DNA of 64,000 nt from Rickettsiales bacterium (GTDB lineage: Bacteria; Bacteroidota; Bacteroidia; Cytophagales; Cyclobacteriaceae). The position numbers were made by a program, and so were the translations under genes. This document shows, in pieces, positions 1 to 8,497 of this stretch (the stretch's first letter is position 1; every line of letters begins with the position of its first letter). Where the stretch lies: the NCBI GenBank assembly GCA_002729235.1, contig PBTY01000056.1, positions 27,351-91,350 of the forward strand, read 5' to 3'. Below the pieces are notes generated by a model. That model saw only the letters and a list, made by a program, of their open reading frames with translations. It was not told the DNA's origin and made no database searches.

Positions 1-865
1 GATTCGTCAGGCCTGGTACGAACTATCTTACTTGCACGAAAGGCGTAAGCTGCTCCAGTATCAAGACACCATTTATGGTCGATTCCTGAATGCAGCGACC
101 ATTCGGTATGAGACGGAAGCAACAAGTTACCTGGAGAAAGCAGCCGCTGAAACGGGTGTAATGGAGGTGCAAAATCAATTGAAGTTGTTAGAAGCTGATA
201 TTGTCATCCAAGAAAAACAACTACAAATTCTGTTGAATGACACATCTAGCTTGCGTTTTGAGCCATCTGATCTTACAGAAAGGGATGTTACTGCCATACA
301 GGACAATGCGCTGATTATGAATAACCCGCTACTTGGATTGACCAAGCAACAAGTGGCTATCGCAGAGGCTGAGAAATCTGTTCAATCAGCTAAACTGATG
401 CCAGATCTTTTTGTGGGTTATTTCAATCAATCATTGATAGGTGGAGAAACGTCAAACGGTGGAATCGCCACTTCTTCCGATAGATTCGGGGGAGTACAGG
501 CCGGGATTGCTATCCCGTTGTTTTATGGTTCATACAAGGCCAACGTTAAATCCGCTCAATTGCGATCGCAGATGGCAAAAACCAGCTCTGAATACTATCA
601 AACTGCACTTGAGGGTCAGTATCGGCAGCAATTAGAGGAAATTGCGAAATTTCAGGGAAGCCTTGATTACTATAAGGAAAAAGCGATTCCTCAAGCCAAT
701 CTGATTTTGAACAATGCCAGAAAAAGTTTTGAAGGTGGAGCCATCGACTATGTGGAATATTTTCAAAACATCAATCAGGCACTCAATCTCAAATTCAATT
801 ACCTCAATACATTAAATGGATACAACCAGGCTGTAATCAATCTGGAATTCCTCATTGGACAATAA
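1..865 (+). CDS. Outer-membrane efflux channel, TolC/CusC/CzcC type (5' truncated by window)
   Basis: The reading frame is open from the first bases of the window, so only the C-terminal part (about 288 residues) is seen. The protein is rich in long amphipathic helices with Gln/Asn/Lys, and it carries the pattern 'IPLFYGSYKANVKSAQLRSQ' that is typical of the second repeat of TolC-family channels of metal RND pumps, followed by a long coiled-coil hairpin. Such channels span the outer membrane and periplasm and receive substrate from an RND pump through an adaptor. The adaptor gene follows 26 bp downstream on the same strand. The RND pump gene is probably to the left of the window. It could serve another substrate, but the neighbours argue for metal export. 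Confidence 0.85.
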   Translation, partial: IRQAWYELSYLHERRKLLQYQDTIYGRFLNAATIRYETEATSYLEKAAAETGVMEVQNQLKLLEADIVIQEKQLQILLNDTSSLRFEPSDLTERDVTAIQDNALIMNNPLLGLTKQQVAIAEAEKSVQSAKLMPDLFVGYFNQSLIGGETSNGGIATSSDRFGGVQAGIAIPLFYGSYKANVKSAQLRSQMAKTSSEYYQTALEGQYRQQLEEIAKFQGSLDYYKEKAIPQANLILNNARKSFEGGAIDYVEYFQNINQALNLKFNYLNTLNGYNQAVINLEFLIGQ

Positions 866-891
866 TTCAATAGTTGAAAACGTAGAAAAAA

Positions 892-2121
892 ATGAAAAAG
901 CAAATTATATATATACTAACATTGATACTTACGGTATCGGTATTTACAGGGTGTGGTAGCAAATCGGCTGATATGGCTGAAGATTCACATGACCATGTGG
1001 AAGGTGAAGATGGGCATGAAGGTGAAGAAGGCGAACATGGTGAAGAAGGGATGGCTGAGGTACACCTTTCTGATATGAAGTTCCAAAATTTGGATATAAA
1101 GGTCGATGTAATACCAACAAGACCTTTATCGGGTGTGGTTGAAGCTAATGGACAGTTAGAGGTGCCCCCACAGCACGAGGCAACTGTCACCGCTATTTTA
1201 GGGGCCAATGTGACCTCTATTAAGGTAATAGAGGGTGATTATGTAAAGAAGGGGCAAGTGTTAGGCTACCTTGCCCACCCCAATCTTAGCAGCATTCAAT
1301 CAAACTATATTCGTGTCTACAGTCAGTTAAAATTCCTTGAAAAGGAATATAGCAGACAGAAAAAGCTGTACGAAGAAAACGTAGGTTCAGGCAAGACCTA
1401 TCAACAGACCTTAGCTGATTATCAAACCATAAAAGGAGAAGCAAAGGGCTATGAAGCACAGCTAAAACAACTCAATTTGAATGTATCGAAGATTCAAAAT
1501 GGTGACATATACGAGTATGTTCCTGTGGTCAGTCCCATCAAAGGTTACATTGAAAAGGTTGAAGTGCAGCTGGGTCAATTTGTCGATCCTCAAACGGTAA
1601 TGTTCAGAATTGTCAATACCGATCACATTCATGCCGATCTGATGGTGTTTGAAAAGGATGTATATAAAGTAAAGAAAGGGCAAAAAATATCTTTTACAGT
1701 AGAGTCCGTTCCAGGAACTACTTTGACAGCCGAAATCTATTCGGTAGGGAAGCAGTTTGAGCAAAACCCTAAAGCAGTGCATGTGCATGCGGAAATAGAT
1801 CAAAAAGAGGATTTTCTAATCCCTGGCATGTACATCAATGGAAGAATCCATACAGGAGAAAAACCAGTATTGGCTTTACCGGAATCAGCGATCATAGAGG
1901 AAGAGGGGAAGCCCTTTATCTTCATCGCAGAAGTGCATCAGGAAGATGGAGAAACCGAATGGGGGTTTAAAGCGATTGAAATTCGAACGGGATTAGTCGA
2001 TGAAGGCTGGGTGGAAATCAACCTGCTGGAGCCACTACCCGAGGGTGCCAAAGTAGCTTGGAACAATGCGTACTACCTGATATCAGAAATGAAGAAGGGA
2101 TCGACAGAGCATGGTCATTAA
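892..2121 (+). CDS. CusB/CzcB-type efflux RND periplasmic adaptor lipoprotein
   Basis: This 409-residue protein starts with a lipoprotein signal ending at a TGC lipobox (Cys21). A His/Glu-rich stretch at about residues 33-53 (repeated HD, HE and EGEHGEE) is probably a periplasmic metal-collecting segment. The rest fits the membrane fusion protein family: a barrel-sandwich half (IKVIEGDYVKKGQVLGYL), an alpha-helical hairpin (about 130-190), the second half of the sandwich (VSPIKGYIEKVEVQLGQFV) and beta-barrel/membrane-proximal domains (IPGMYINGRI). It links the RND pump to the outer-membrane channel encoded just upstream, with which it forms an operon. The His-rich N terminus favours Cu/Ag, Zn or Co efflux; the exact metal cannot be read from the sequence. 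Confidence 0.9.
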   Translation: MKKQIIYILTLILTVSVFTGCGSKSADMAEDSHDHVEGEDGHEGEEGEHGEEGMAEVHLSDMKFQNLDIKVDVIPTRPLSGVVEANGQLEVPPQHEATVTAILGANVTSIKVIEGDYVKKGQVLGYLAHPNLSSIQSNYIRVYSQLKFLEKEYSRQKKLYEENVGSGKTYQQTLADYQTIKGEAKGYEAQLKQLNLNVSKIQNGDIYEYVPVVSPIKGYIEKVEVQLGQFVDPQTVMFRIVNTDHIHADLMVFEKDVYKVKKGQKISFTVESVPGTTLTAEIYSVGKQFEQNPKAVHVHAEIDQKEDFLIPGMYINGRIHTGEKPVLALPESAIIEEEGKPFIFIAEVHQEDGETEWGFKAIEIRTGLVDEGWVEINLLEPLPEGAKVAWNNAYYLISEMKKGSTEHGH

Positions 2122-2197
2122 AAACGTTCAACCTGTAGATAGGGTAATTGTTAAGTAAAGAGAACGGAAAATGACATTTATTATCAATTTAAATTAG

Positions 2198-4696
2198 ATG
2201 AAAAAACTACAAATAAAAATACCACTCATCCTGCCAGAAGTGCCGGACGAAAAAGATCAGTGTGTACACAAACTGATCAGCCGTCTTCAGGATACCGAAG
2301 GTTTGGAAAAAGTACATGTGGCTGATGAAACCGACAATGGTGTGCCGCAACTCTGCTTCCATTATGATCCGGAGTTGATCTCTATTGACCGGATCCAAAA
2401 ACTGGCGGAGCAAACCGGGGCTGAAATCACCGGGAAGTTTGGTCATAAACTCATAGAAGTAGAGGGAATAAGGCATACACGCCATGCCCGTAACATAGAG
2501 CGAAACCTTAGAAACAAAGCGGGCATTCTGGAAGCTTCCGTCTCGGGTTCCGGCATGGTGCGTTTGGAATTTGATACCACCGTAATAGATGAAGCGGAGA
2601 TACTGAAATCGTTAAGGAAAGAAGGTCTTGACATACCGGATACGCAGGTAAGTGCTGAGCGATTTCTTCAGCAAGCCAAGAAATCTGAACAACAGGAAAC
2701 CCAAGAAAAAGAAGATGCGCATTCACATGAGGAAGGTGAAGATCACGACCACTCACACGGTGGTATTTTTGGCAAAAATACCGAGCTGATCTTTTCCATC
2801 ATCTGCGGGGCATTGCTCGGCATTGGTTTTGGGCTGTCCTTTGTTGAAGCTATACCTTCATGGGTAAGCTTGGCGCTCTACATCGCAGCGTATTTCTTTG
2901 GAGGCTTTTTTACGGCTAAAGAAGCTATTCAAACAGTTGCCAAAGGCGGTTTTGAGATAGATTTCCTAATGCTGGTAGCAGCCATCGGTGCGGCTATTTT
3001 AGGAGAATGGGCAGAAGGTGCCCTGTTGCTGTTCCTGTTCAGCATGGGCCATGCTCTGGAGCATTATGCCATGAACAAGGCCCGTAAATCCATTGCCGCT
3101 TTGGCAGAACTGGCCCCTAAAACCGCCTTGCTCAAGAGAAATGGAAAAACAGAAGAAGTAGGTATTGAAGAACTGAGCATTGGAGACATCATCGTGGTGA
3201 AGCCTAATAGCAAAATTTCAGCCGATGGTGTGGTAGTAGATGGTCGGAGTAGCGTAAATCAAGCACCTATTACCGGGGAAAGTGTGCCCGTAGACAAAGA
3301 ACCTGTGGATGATCCCAATAAAGACTGGTCACAGGAAAAAGACATTAAGGACGAGCACCGTGCCTTTTCCGGTACAATCAATGGCAACAATACACTGGAA
3401 ATTAAAGTGATAAAAGTAGCGAAGGACTCTACACTCTCCCGCCTTGTGAAACTGGTAAATGAAGCCCAGACCCAGAAATCGCCTACCCAGAGGCTCACTG
3501 ACAAGTTTGAGAAATATTTTGTGCCTGTTGTATTGGTACTCGTGGTGTTGCTCAATTTCGCTTTTTTAGTTATTGACGAAACTTTTAGCGAAAGCTTCTA
3601 CCGTGCCATGGCCGTACTGGTAGCGGCCAGCCCTTGTGCTTTGGCCATTGCCACCCCGAGTGCTGTGCTAAGTGGAGTAGCCCGGGCAGCCAAAAGTGGG
3701 GTGCTTATTAAAGGTGGCCGCCCATTGGAAGATTTAGGCGTACTTACTGCCCTGGCTTTTGATAAGACCGGCACACTAACAGAAGGTAAGCCTAAGTTAA
3801 CGGAAGTGGTAGCCCTGGGTGATGTGAAAGAAGAGGAACTACTGAGAATAGCAGTTGCGGTAGAGGGTCTTAGTGATCACCCACTGGCAAAGGCCGTAGT
3901 GCGTGACGGGAAAGATCGACTGAAGGGTGCTGATATACCAGAGGCGAAAGACCTGGAGGCAGTGCTTGGGAAAGGGATCAAAGCCACATTGGGAAGTGAC
4001 AAAGTTTACATCGGCAATCTGGATCTGTTTGAGTCACTGGATGAAAAGAAGCCATCAAAGGAAACAGAAGAAAAAGTAAAGTCTTTGGAATCTGATGGCA
4101 ATACCACCATGCTCATCCGGCAAAATGACAGCTACATCGGCATCATCGCCTTGATGGATACGCCAAGAGAAGAAGCCAAAACCACCCTGGAACAACTGAA
4201 AAAGATCGGCATCAAACGCATGATCATGCTCACCGGTGACAACCAGAAAGTGGCCGATGCGGTAGCTAAAGAAATAGGCCTTACAGATGCCTGGGGCAGT
4301 CTGCTGCCGGAAGAAAAAGTAGAAGCCATTAAGGAGCTTAGACAAAAAGAAGACAAAGTAGCCATGGTTGGCGATGGCGTGAATGATGCTCCGGCCATGG
4401 CCAACAGCACAGTGGGCATAGCCATGGGAGCGGCAGGAAGTGATGTTGCCTTGGAAACTGCGGATATTGCCCTGATGGCCGACAAGCTGGAAACCTTGCC
4501 TTTTGCTATTGGTTTAAGTAGAAAGGCCAAGGGCATTATCAAGCAAAATCTTTGGGTTAGTCTGGGAATAGTTGCTCTATTGATCCCTGCCACAATTTTC
4601 GGATTTGCAAATATCGGTATTGCAGTGCTTATTCATGAAGGTTCAACCTTGGTTGTAGTCTTTAATGCGCTGAGATTGTTAGCTTATAAAGAATAA
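2198..4696 (+). CDS. Heavy-metal P1B-type ATPase, probably P1B-4-like (Zn/Cd/Co)
   Basis: An 832-residue inner-membrane ATPase that exports divalent metal. The cytoplasmic N terminus has two HMA-like folds that lack a CxxC pair, then a His-rich linker (about 165-190, with HSHEEGEDHDHSHGG). Catalytic landmarks are clear: the TGES actuator motif, the transmembrane ligand motif SPC (478-480), the phosphorylated Asp522 in DKTGTLT, HP in the nucleotide-binding domain, TGDN and GDGVNDAP. The C terminus carries HEGST at 813-817 in the last helix. SPC together with HEG[GS]T is the signature of the P1B-4 class, whereas ZntA-type pumps have a conserved Asp there. Substrate is inferred, not shown. It follows the adaptor gene by 76 bp and precedes an HMA-CDF gene by 5 bp. 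Confidence 0.92.
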   Translation: MKKLQIKIPLILPEVPDEKDQCVHKLISRLQDTEGLEKVHVADETDNGVPQLCFHYDPELISIDRIQKLAEQTGAEITGKFGHKLIEVEGIRHTRHARNIERNLRNKAGILEASVSGSGMVRLEFDTTVIDEAEILKSLRKEGLDIPDTQVSAERFLQQAKKSEQQETQEKEDAHSHEEGEDHDHSHGGIFGKNTELIFSIICGALLGIGFGLSFVEAIPSWVSLALYIAAYFFGGFFTAKEAIQTVAKGGFEIDFLMLVAAIGAAILGEWAEGALLLFLFSMGHALEHYAMNKARKSIAALAELAPKTALLKRNGKTEEVGIEELSIGDIIVVKPNSKISADGVVVDGRSSVNQAPITGESVPVDKEPVDDPNKDWSQEKDIKDEHRAFSGTINGNNTLEIKVIKVAKDSTLSRLVKLVNEAQTQKSPTQRLTDKFEKYFVPVVLVLVVLLNFAFLVIDETFSESFYRAMAVLVAASPCALAIATPSAVLSGVARAAKSGVLIKGGRPLEDLGVLTALAFDKTGTLTEGKPKLTEVVALGDVKEEELLRIAVAVEGLSDHPLAKAVVRDGKDRLKGADIPEAKDLEAVLGKGIKATLGSDKVYIGNLDLFESLDEKKPSKETEEKVKSLESDGNTTMLIRQNDSYIGIIALMDTPREEAKTTLEQLKKIGIKRMIMLTGDNQKVADAVAKEIGLTDAWGSLLPEEKVEAIKELRQKEDKVAMVGDGVNDAPAMANSTVGIAMGAAGSDVALETADIALMADKLETLPFAIGLSRKAKGIIKQNLWVSLGIVALLIPATIFGFANIGIAVLIHEGSTLVVVFNALRLLAYKE

Positions 4697-4701
4697 GAAA
4701 A

Positions 4702-5493
4702 TTGAATAAAAGCACATTCAAAATAACCAAGATGGACTGCCCCTCCGAGGAGCAAATGATCCGTATGAAGCTAGAACCTCTGAGCCAGGTAAAGCACCTG
4801 GAGTTTGACATTCCGGCACGCAAGCTGGAAGTATTTCATCAGGATGAAGTACTGCCTATACAAAATGCTATCAGTGAACTAAACCTCAACGATCAACTAC
4901 AAGGTACCTCTGAGGCAGAAATGCCCATTGCCGAAGACGAGACCAAGCACAAGAAAATACTGTGGTGGGTGCTGGGCATCAATTTTGGTTTTTTTGTAGC
5001 CGAAATGACCACCGGATGGATATCCAGCTCCATGGGCCTGATAGCCGACTCGTTGGATATGCTAGCTGATTCTATTGTTTATGCTCTGAGTCTATTTGCG
5101 GTGGGAGCAGCTATTTCCCGTAAGAAAAAAGTAGCAAAGATCAGTGGTTATTTTCAGATGGGGCTGGCACTGCTTGGCTTTTCGGAAGTGTTACGTAGGT
5201 TTTTCACCCAAAGCGAAACGCCTCTTTTCCAGTGGATGATTATCGTTTCCCTGCTGGCTTTAGTGGGTAACCTAGTCTCGTTATGGCTGATTAACAAGGC
5301 AAAAAGCAAAGAGGCCCACATGCAGGCCAGTGCTATTTTCACTTCCAATGACATCATCGTCAACGGAGGTGTAATACTGGCTGGTGTACTGGTTTATTTT
5401 CTGGAAAGTAAGTGGCCTGATTTGATCGTTGGTGGTATTGTCTTCGGTTTTGTAATGCGGGGAGCTATTCGAATTTTAAGCCTTTCAAAGTAA
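4702..5493 (+). CDS. HMA-CDF fusion cation transporter
   Basis: A 263-residue protein with an N-terminal HMA-like domain (about 1-70, MDCPSEEQ replaces the usual CxxC loop) and a C-terminal six-helix cation diffusion facilitator membrane domain. The metal-site pattern SMGLIADSLDMLADSIVYAL matches the D-x3-D helix of CDF transporters. The conserved cytoplasmic CDF C-terminal domain is absent. Translation probably starts at a TTG, because the first ATG lies inside the HMA domain and the TTG is only 5 bp after the ATPase stop. It is likely an inner-membrane exporter or a partner of the ATPase, co-transcribed with it and with the DUF3703 gene 3 bp downstream. Confidence 0.8.
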   Translation: MNKSTFKITKMDCPSEEQMIRMKLEPLSQVKHLEFDIPARKLEVFHQDEVLPIQNAISELNLNDQLQGTSEAEMPIAEDETKHKKILWWVLGINFGFFVAEMTTGWISSSMGLIADSLDMLADSIVYALSLFAVGAAISRKKKVAKISGYFQMGLALLGFSEVLRRFFTQSETPLFQWMIIVSLLALVGNLVSLWLINKAKSKEAHMQASAIFTSNDIIVNGGVILAGVLVYFLESKWPDLIVGGIVFGFVMRGAIRILSLSK

Positions 5494-5496
5494 CCT

Positions 5497-5880
5497 ATGA
5501 AGCTATATACAACAATGCCCAAAATGCTGAAACCATACTTCGATCAAGAATTGAACGAATATAAAAGGCACTTGGACTCAGGAAACATTCAAACCGCATG
5601 GGGTCATTTAGAGCGAGCGCATATCATCGGTCAAGCGTACCCTTACCATCATAGTTATGCACACTGGAAAATGCTTTTGTTCGGCATTCGAATCAAAGAC
5701 ACCAAAGAAGTGATTGGCCAGATTCCACGCCTTTTGATTGGAGGGGTTAAATCATTTGTGGGGAAGATCCCCGTGGGCAATACAGGTGGGGCAAATATTC
5801 CACCGTTGAAACCCCTACCGATTTCAGAAGAATTACTATCGATTTTCAAAAAAGCAGGACTAGAAAACTATGGGACATAA
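5497..5880 (+). CDS. DUF3703 family protein
   Basis: A 127-residue soluble protein of the DUF3703 family, recognised from 'YKRHLDSGNIQTAWGHLERA', the HxYxHWKML segment and the C-terminal 'GGANIPPLKPLPIS'. Its function is not established. Members are usually encoded beside CzcD-type and P-type metal exporters, as here. The gene starts 3 bp after the CDF gene and its last 11 bp overlap the start of the broken CzcD gene, so translational coupling within the metal operon is likely. Conserved His residues could bind metal; that is inference. Confidence 0.8.
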   Translation: MKLYTTMPKMLKPYFDQELNEYKRHLDSGNIQTAWGHLERAHIIGQAYPYHHSYAHWKMLLFGIRIKDTKEVIGQIPRLLIGGVKSFVGKIPVGNTGGANIPPLKPLPISEELLSIFKKAGLENYGT

Positions 5881-6756
5881 TCACGATCACTCACATAACC
5901 ATTCAGAAGGCAATGTAAAAGTTGCTTTCTTTCTCAACTTGAGTTTTACCATCATTGAGATCATCGGTGGACTTTATACCAACAGCTTGGCAATCCTTTC
6001 TGATGCATTGCACGATTTGGGGGATGCCTGAGCTTGGGACTGTCATGGTATTTTCAAAAGCTATCCAAGAAAGGCAGAACCAAGACCTTTTCCTATGGGT
6101 ATAAACGCTTCTCCCTACTTGGAGCGATTATCAATTCCATCGTGCTGGTAGCTGGATCGATCTTTATCTTGACCAAAGCAATTCCTGAATTGTTCAATCC
6201 GGAAGAAACCAATGTTGAAGGTATGCTCTACCTCTCTATTTTAGGTATTGTAGTGAATGGAGCGGCAGTATTCAAACTCCGAAAGGGCGAGTCGCTCAAT
6301 GAAAAAGTAGTCTCACTTCATCTGTTAGAAGATGTCTTAGGCTGGGTAGCAGTGCTTATCGGAAGCATCATCATGATGTTTACTGATGCCCCATTTATTG
6401 ACCCACTGCTTTCAGTACTCATTTCACTTTTCGTGTTGTACAATGTCTACAGGAATCTCAAAAAGAGCATGTTGGTCATTCTTCAGGGCATTCCTGAAGA
6501 AGTGTCTGTAGATGACATTCGGCAAAAACTCAAGGACATGCCGGAAGTTACAGACATACACGATTGCCATGCCTGGTCTATGGATGGTGAATACAACATT
6601 CTTACCGTTCATCTCCGGTTAGCTAAAGACTACAAGCTTTCAGAGCAGGCCAAGCTAAAGGAAAAGGTGAAGGCTCAACTCAAAGATGAATCCATTAATC
6701 ATATCACTGTTGAGTTTGAAGGACAAGATGAGCATTGTGGACTAGAGGACTGCTAA
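5870..6756 (+). pseudogene. CzcD-type CDF cation exporter, broken by a one-base frameshift
   Basis: The gene opens with ATG at 5870, overlapping the DUF3703 stop, and encodes a His-rich start (MGHNHDHSHNHSEGN) and the first CDF helices, including the metal-site helix LAILSDALHDLGDA. It then meets a TGA at 6029-6031. The family continues in another frame with LSLGLSWYFQ, and that frame stays open to 6756 with the remaining helices and the cytoplasmic domain (HDCHAWSMDGEYNILTVHLRL). Adding one C in 'GATGCCTGAGC' restores a normal full-length CzcD. Either the gene is inactivated, or this is a sequencing error in one copy. Function if intact: proton-driven Zn/Cd/Co export across the inner membrane. 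Confidence 0.85.
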
Positions 6757-6776
6757 ATAATTCTGGTAAAACTGTT

Positions 6777-6995
6777 GTGCCAAAATATACCCCTGAAGAA
6801 ATACTGGCTAAGTATCCTGAACTCCAAGCGAAGCTGAATTGGAGAAAGCAGGATATTGGCATATTTCTTAGGTGCAAGCTTGTGAGAGGATATTATGACA
6901 GCAAACGGAGAGTGACAGTAATAGATGAAAAATCTTTGGTTGAACTAATGGAATTCGCTAATGACAACCTGGATAAACAGAAGGTAGATATCTAA
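6777..6995 (+). CDS. Small conserved protein, paralogue of the one at 38798-39025
   Basis: A 72-residue protein from a GTG start; an upstream TTG at 6735 would overlap the CDF gene. I chose the GTG because the paralogue begins in the same register. Shared features of the pair are a YPE motif followed by an NW dipeptide, then LG/IG-[IL]F-L[RK]CKL, GYYD, a basic pair and a C-terminal LV..[MV].F.N helix. The fold is unknown; a small helical DNA- or protein-binding module is possible. The two copies lie at opposite ends of the accessory region, in opposite orientation and pointing inward, so they may mark the element's ends. Confidence 0.6.
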   Translation: MPKYTPEEILAKYPELQAKLNWRKQDIGIFLRCKLVRGYYDSKRRVTVIDEKSLVELMEFANDNLDKQKVDI

Positions 6996-7006
6996 AAATG
7001 GGAACT

Positions 7007-7165
7007 CTAGTCTGTTTTGGTTGATCTGGAAGACTTCTTCTGCATTTTATCATAGATTTCGTAACACTCTTCTTTTGAGATAGGTTGCTTGGATTTAAGA
7101 GAGTTGTATAACACCTCAACCGCCTCTTCTCGCACCTCTTCCTTTGACTTCTGACGTTTTATCAT
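7007..7165 (-). CDS. Small basic/acidic helical protein, unknown
   Basis: A 52-residue charged helical protein (starts MIKRQKSKEEVREEA, ends KKSSRSTKTD). An in-frame start at 7213 would add 16 unlikely residues. It is convergent with the paralogue gene ending at 6995. No family was recognised, and with its size the call rests only on open reading and sensible composition. Confidence 0.4.
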   Translation of the reverse strand: MIKRQKSKEEVREEAVEVLYNSLKSKQPISKEECYEIYDKMQKKSSRSTKTD

Positions 7166-7290
7166 GATGGTTTTGCCTAATCGTGAATTTAAATATACCA
7201 AATGGATTTTCAAATATTCATCAAAAGTTACTAATAAGTATGAATTATTAAGTGGTAACGAATGGATAGGATGACTTATTTATTTGCTGG

Positions 7291-7530
7291 ATGGCTAAAG
7301 GTGATGAATTCAGTAAAGAGCAACTTAAAAAACTAGGCGAACGGATCAAATCATTGCGTATCGCCAAGGGATACACGAACTACGAATATTTCGCTTACGA
7401 ACACAATATACCCAGAGCGCAATTTGGTAGGTATGAACGGGGTGAAGATTTACGATTTAGTAGTCTGGTAAAGGTTGTTAAAGCTTTCGGAATGACATTG
7501 CCAGAGTTTTTTAGCGAAGGGTTCGACTAA
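7291..7530 (+). CDS. XRE-family helix-turn-helix regulator
   Basis: A 79-residue Cro/CI-type DNA-binding protein. It has the five-helix pattern 'LGERIKSLRIAKGYTNYEYF' followed by a recognition helix region (IPRAQFGRYERGE), 'FSSLVKVVKAFGMTLPEFF' and a short tail. Single-domain XRE proteins of this kind are typical regulators in mobile elements. It lies on the + strand at the left edge of the element, and its stop overlaps by 4 bp the stop of the convergent gene at 7527. It is a good candidate for the switch controlling the leftward element genes. Confidence 0.8.
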   Translation: MAKGDEFSKEQLKKLGERIKSLRIAKGYTNYEYFAYEHNIPRAQFGRYERGEDLRFSSLVKVVKAFGMTLPEFFSEGFD

Positions 7531-8192
7531 AAGATTTTACCGATCAAAGACTTTTTTCTGTCCAGCACTATTGTGTGTAAACTGTCCGCCTGAGATCCGG
7601 GGTTATCAAATCTTATTTCTGCTACCGCTCTTTTTCTTCGTAATAGATTAAAAGGTTTCTTTCCGGGTTTTCTGTAATAGTAGAAAATATCGAAATTATG
7701 GATCACCTGATAGTTCGCCATCAGAGTATCGAGATCAGGAACATAGAGGCCTTGAAACTTCAAATCCGCTTGATCGATCCTGAATTTCTTCGCAGGAATG
7801 GGAATCACAGCCTTTGGTTTTTCCATTAGATACACTGTGTCCACTGAGCCCGTCTGAAAGGCTCCAGCAGTAGACGATCTGACGGACGAATAGCTAATCA
7901 GGTTCCGCTTCAGGTTGCCGACTTCTTTACGAATGGTTTCTTTGAGATTAGATTCTAAAACCAACTTAGCATTAGCTGCATCTATTTCCGCAATCTGCGC
8001 TCTGGCTCTGTTTTTACCTGCATCGTCTCTCCAGATTTGGATCTCTTTACGACTGATCTCATAAACGTTCTTATAGTCTTGACTTTTGGACATTTCCTTC
8101 CTGAGCAGGTAAGACAGTATGATGATCACAAGGAGTTGAATAATCCAATAATATTTCCATACGTACCTCAGTGTAGTCAATATCATAATCAT
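7527..8192 (-). CDS. Membrane-anchored coiled-coil protein of the element, unknown
   Basis: A 221-residue protein with one N-terminal membrane segment (about residues 13-30, WIIQLLVIIILSYLL), a predicted coiled coil (about 45-95) and a mixed C-terminal domain. The layout (N-in single anchor, periplasmic coiled coil) resembles inner-membrane spanins or virion membrane proteins, but there is no sequence match I can name. Its start overlaps the stop of the next upstream gene by 4 bp (ATGA), so it is translated from the same transcript as the genes at 8189 and 8490. Confidence 0.6.
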   Translation of the reverse strand: MIMILTTLRYVWKYYWIIQLLVIIILSYLLRKEMSKSQDYKNVYEISRKEIQIWRDDAGKNRARAQIAEIDAANAKLVLESNLKETIRKEVGNLKRNLISYSSVRSSTAGAFQTGSVDTVYLMEKPKAVIPIPAKKFRIDQADLKFQGLYVPDLDTLMANYQVIHNFDIFYYYRKPGKKPFNLLRRKRAVAEIRFDNPGSQADSLHTIVLDRKKSLIGKIF

Positions 8193-8497
8193 GGTGTCTT
8201 GAGATTTGATGATTTATCTGCTTTGTCTTTTAGCTCTAGTTTGATCTCGTAAAGCAACTTGGTCACTTCATTCGTATGCTTCGTTACCTGAAGTATCAAC
8301 CTCTCATGAGAGTTTTCCAGCCCCTCTCTTTTTTCCTTTTCACTCGCTATTTCAAATTCTAGTTGAGCCAACTTCACGTTGACATTGACCCAAAGCCCGA
8401 CTATTACAATAAGTAAGCTGATGGAGCTCATCAATAGATGTCCGACATTCAGAGTGGTGTTTAATCTTATAGATGGATCCGTATATTCCTTATTCAT
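8189..8497 (-). CDS. Small membrane protein with coiled coil, unknown
   Basis: A 102-residue protein with an N-terminal soluble stretch, one membrane helix (about 16-38, VGHLLMSSISLLIVIVGLWV) and a long charged coiled coil to the C terminus. It overlaps both neighbours (8 bp with the ATPase gene upstream, 4 bp with the gene downstream), showing tight co-translation. Together with the following gene it looks like a pair of membrane-attached coiled-coil partners, for example a holin/spanin-like pair. That role is inference. Confidence 0.6.
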   Translation of the reverse strand: MNKEYTDPSIRLNTTLNVGHLLMSSISLLIVIVGLWVNVNVKLAQLEFEIASEKEKREGLENSHERLILQVTKHTNEVTKLLYEIKLELKDKADKSSNLKTP

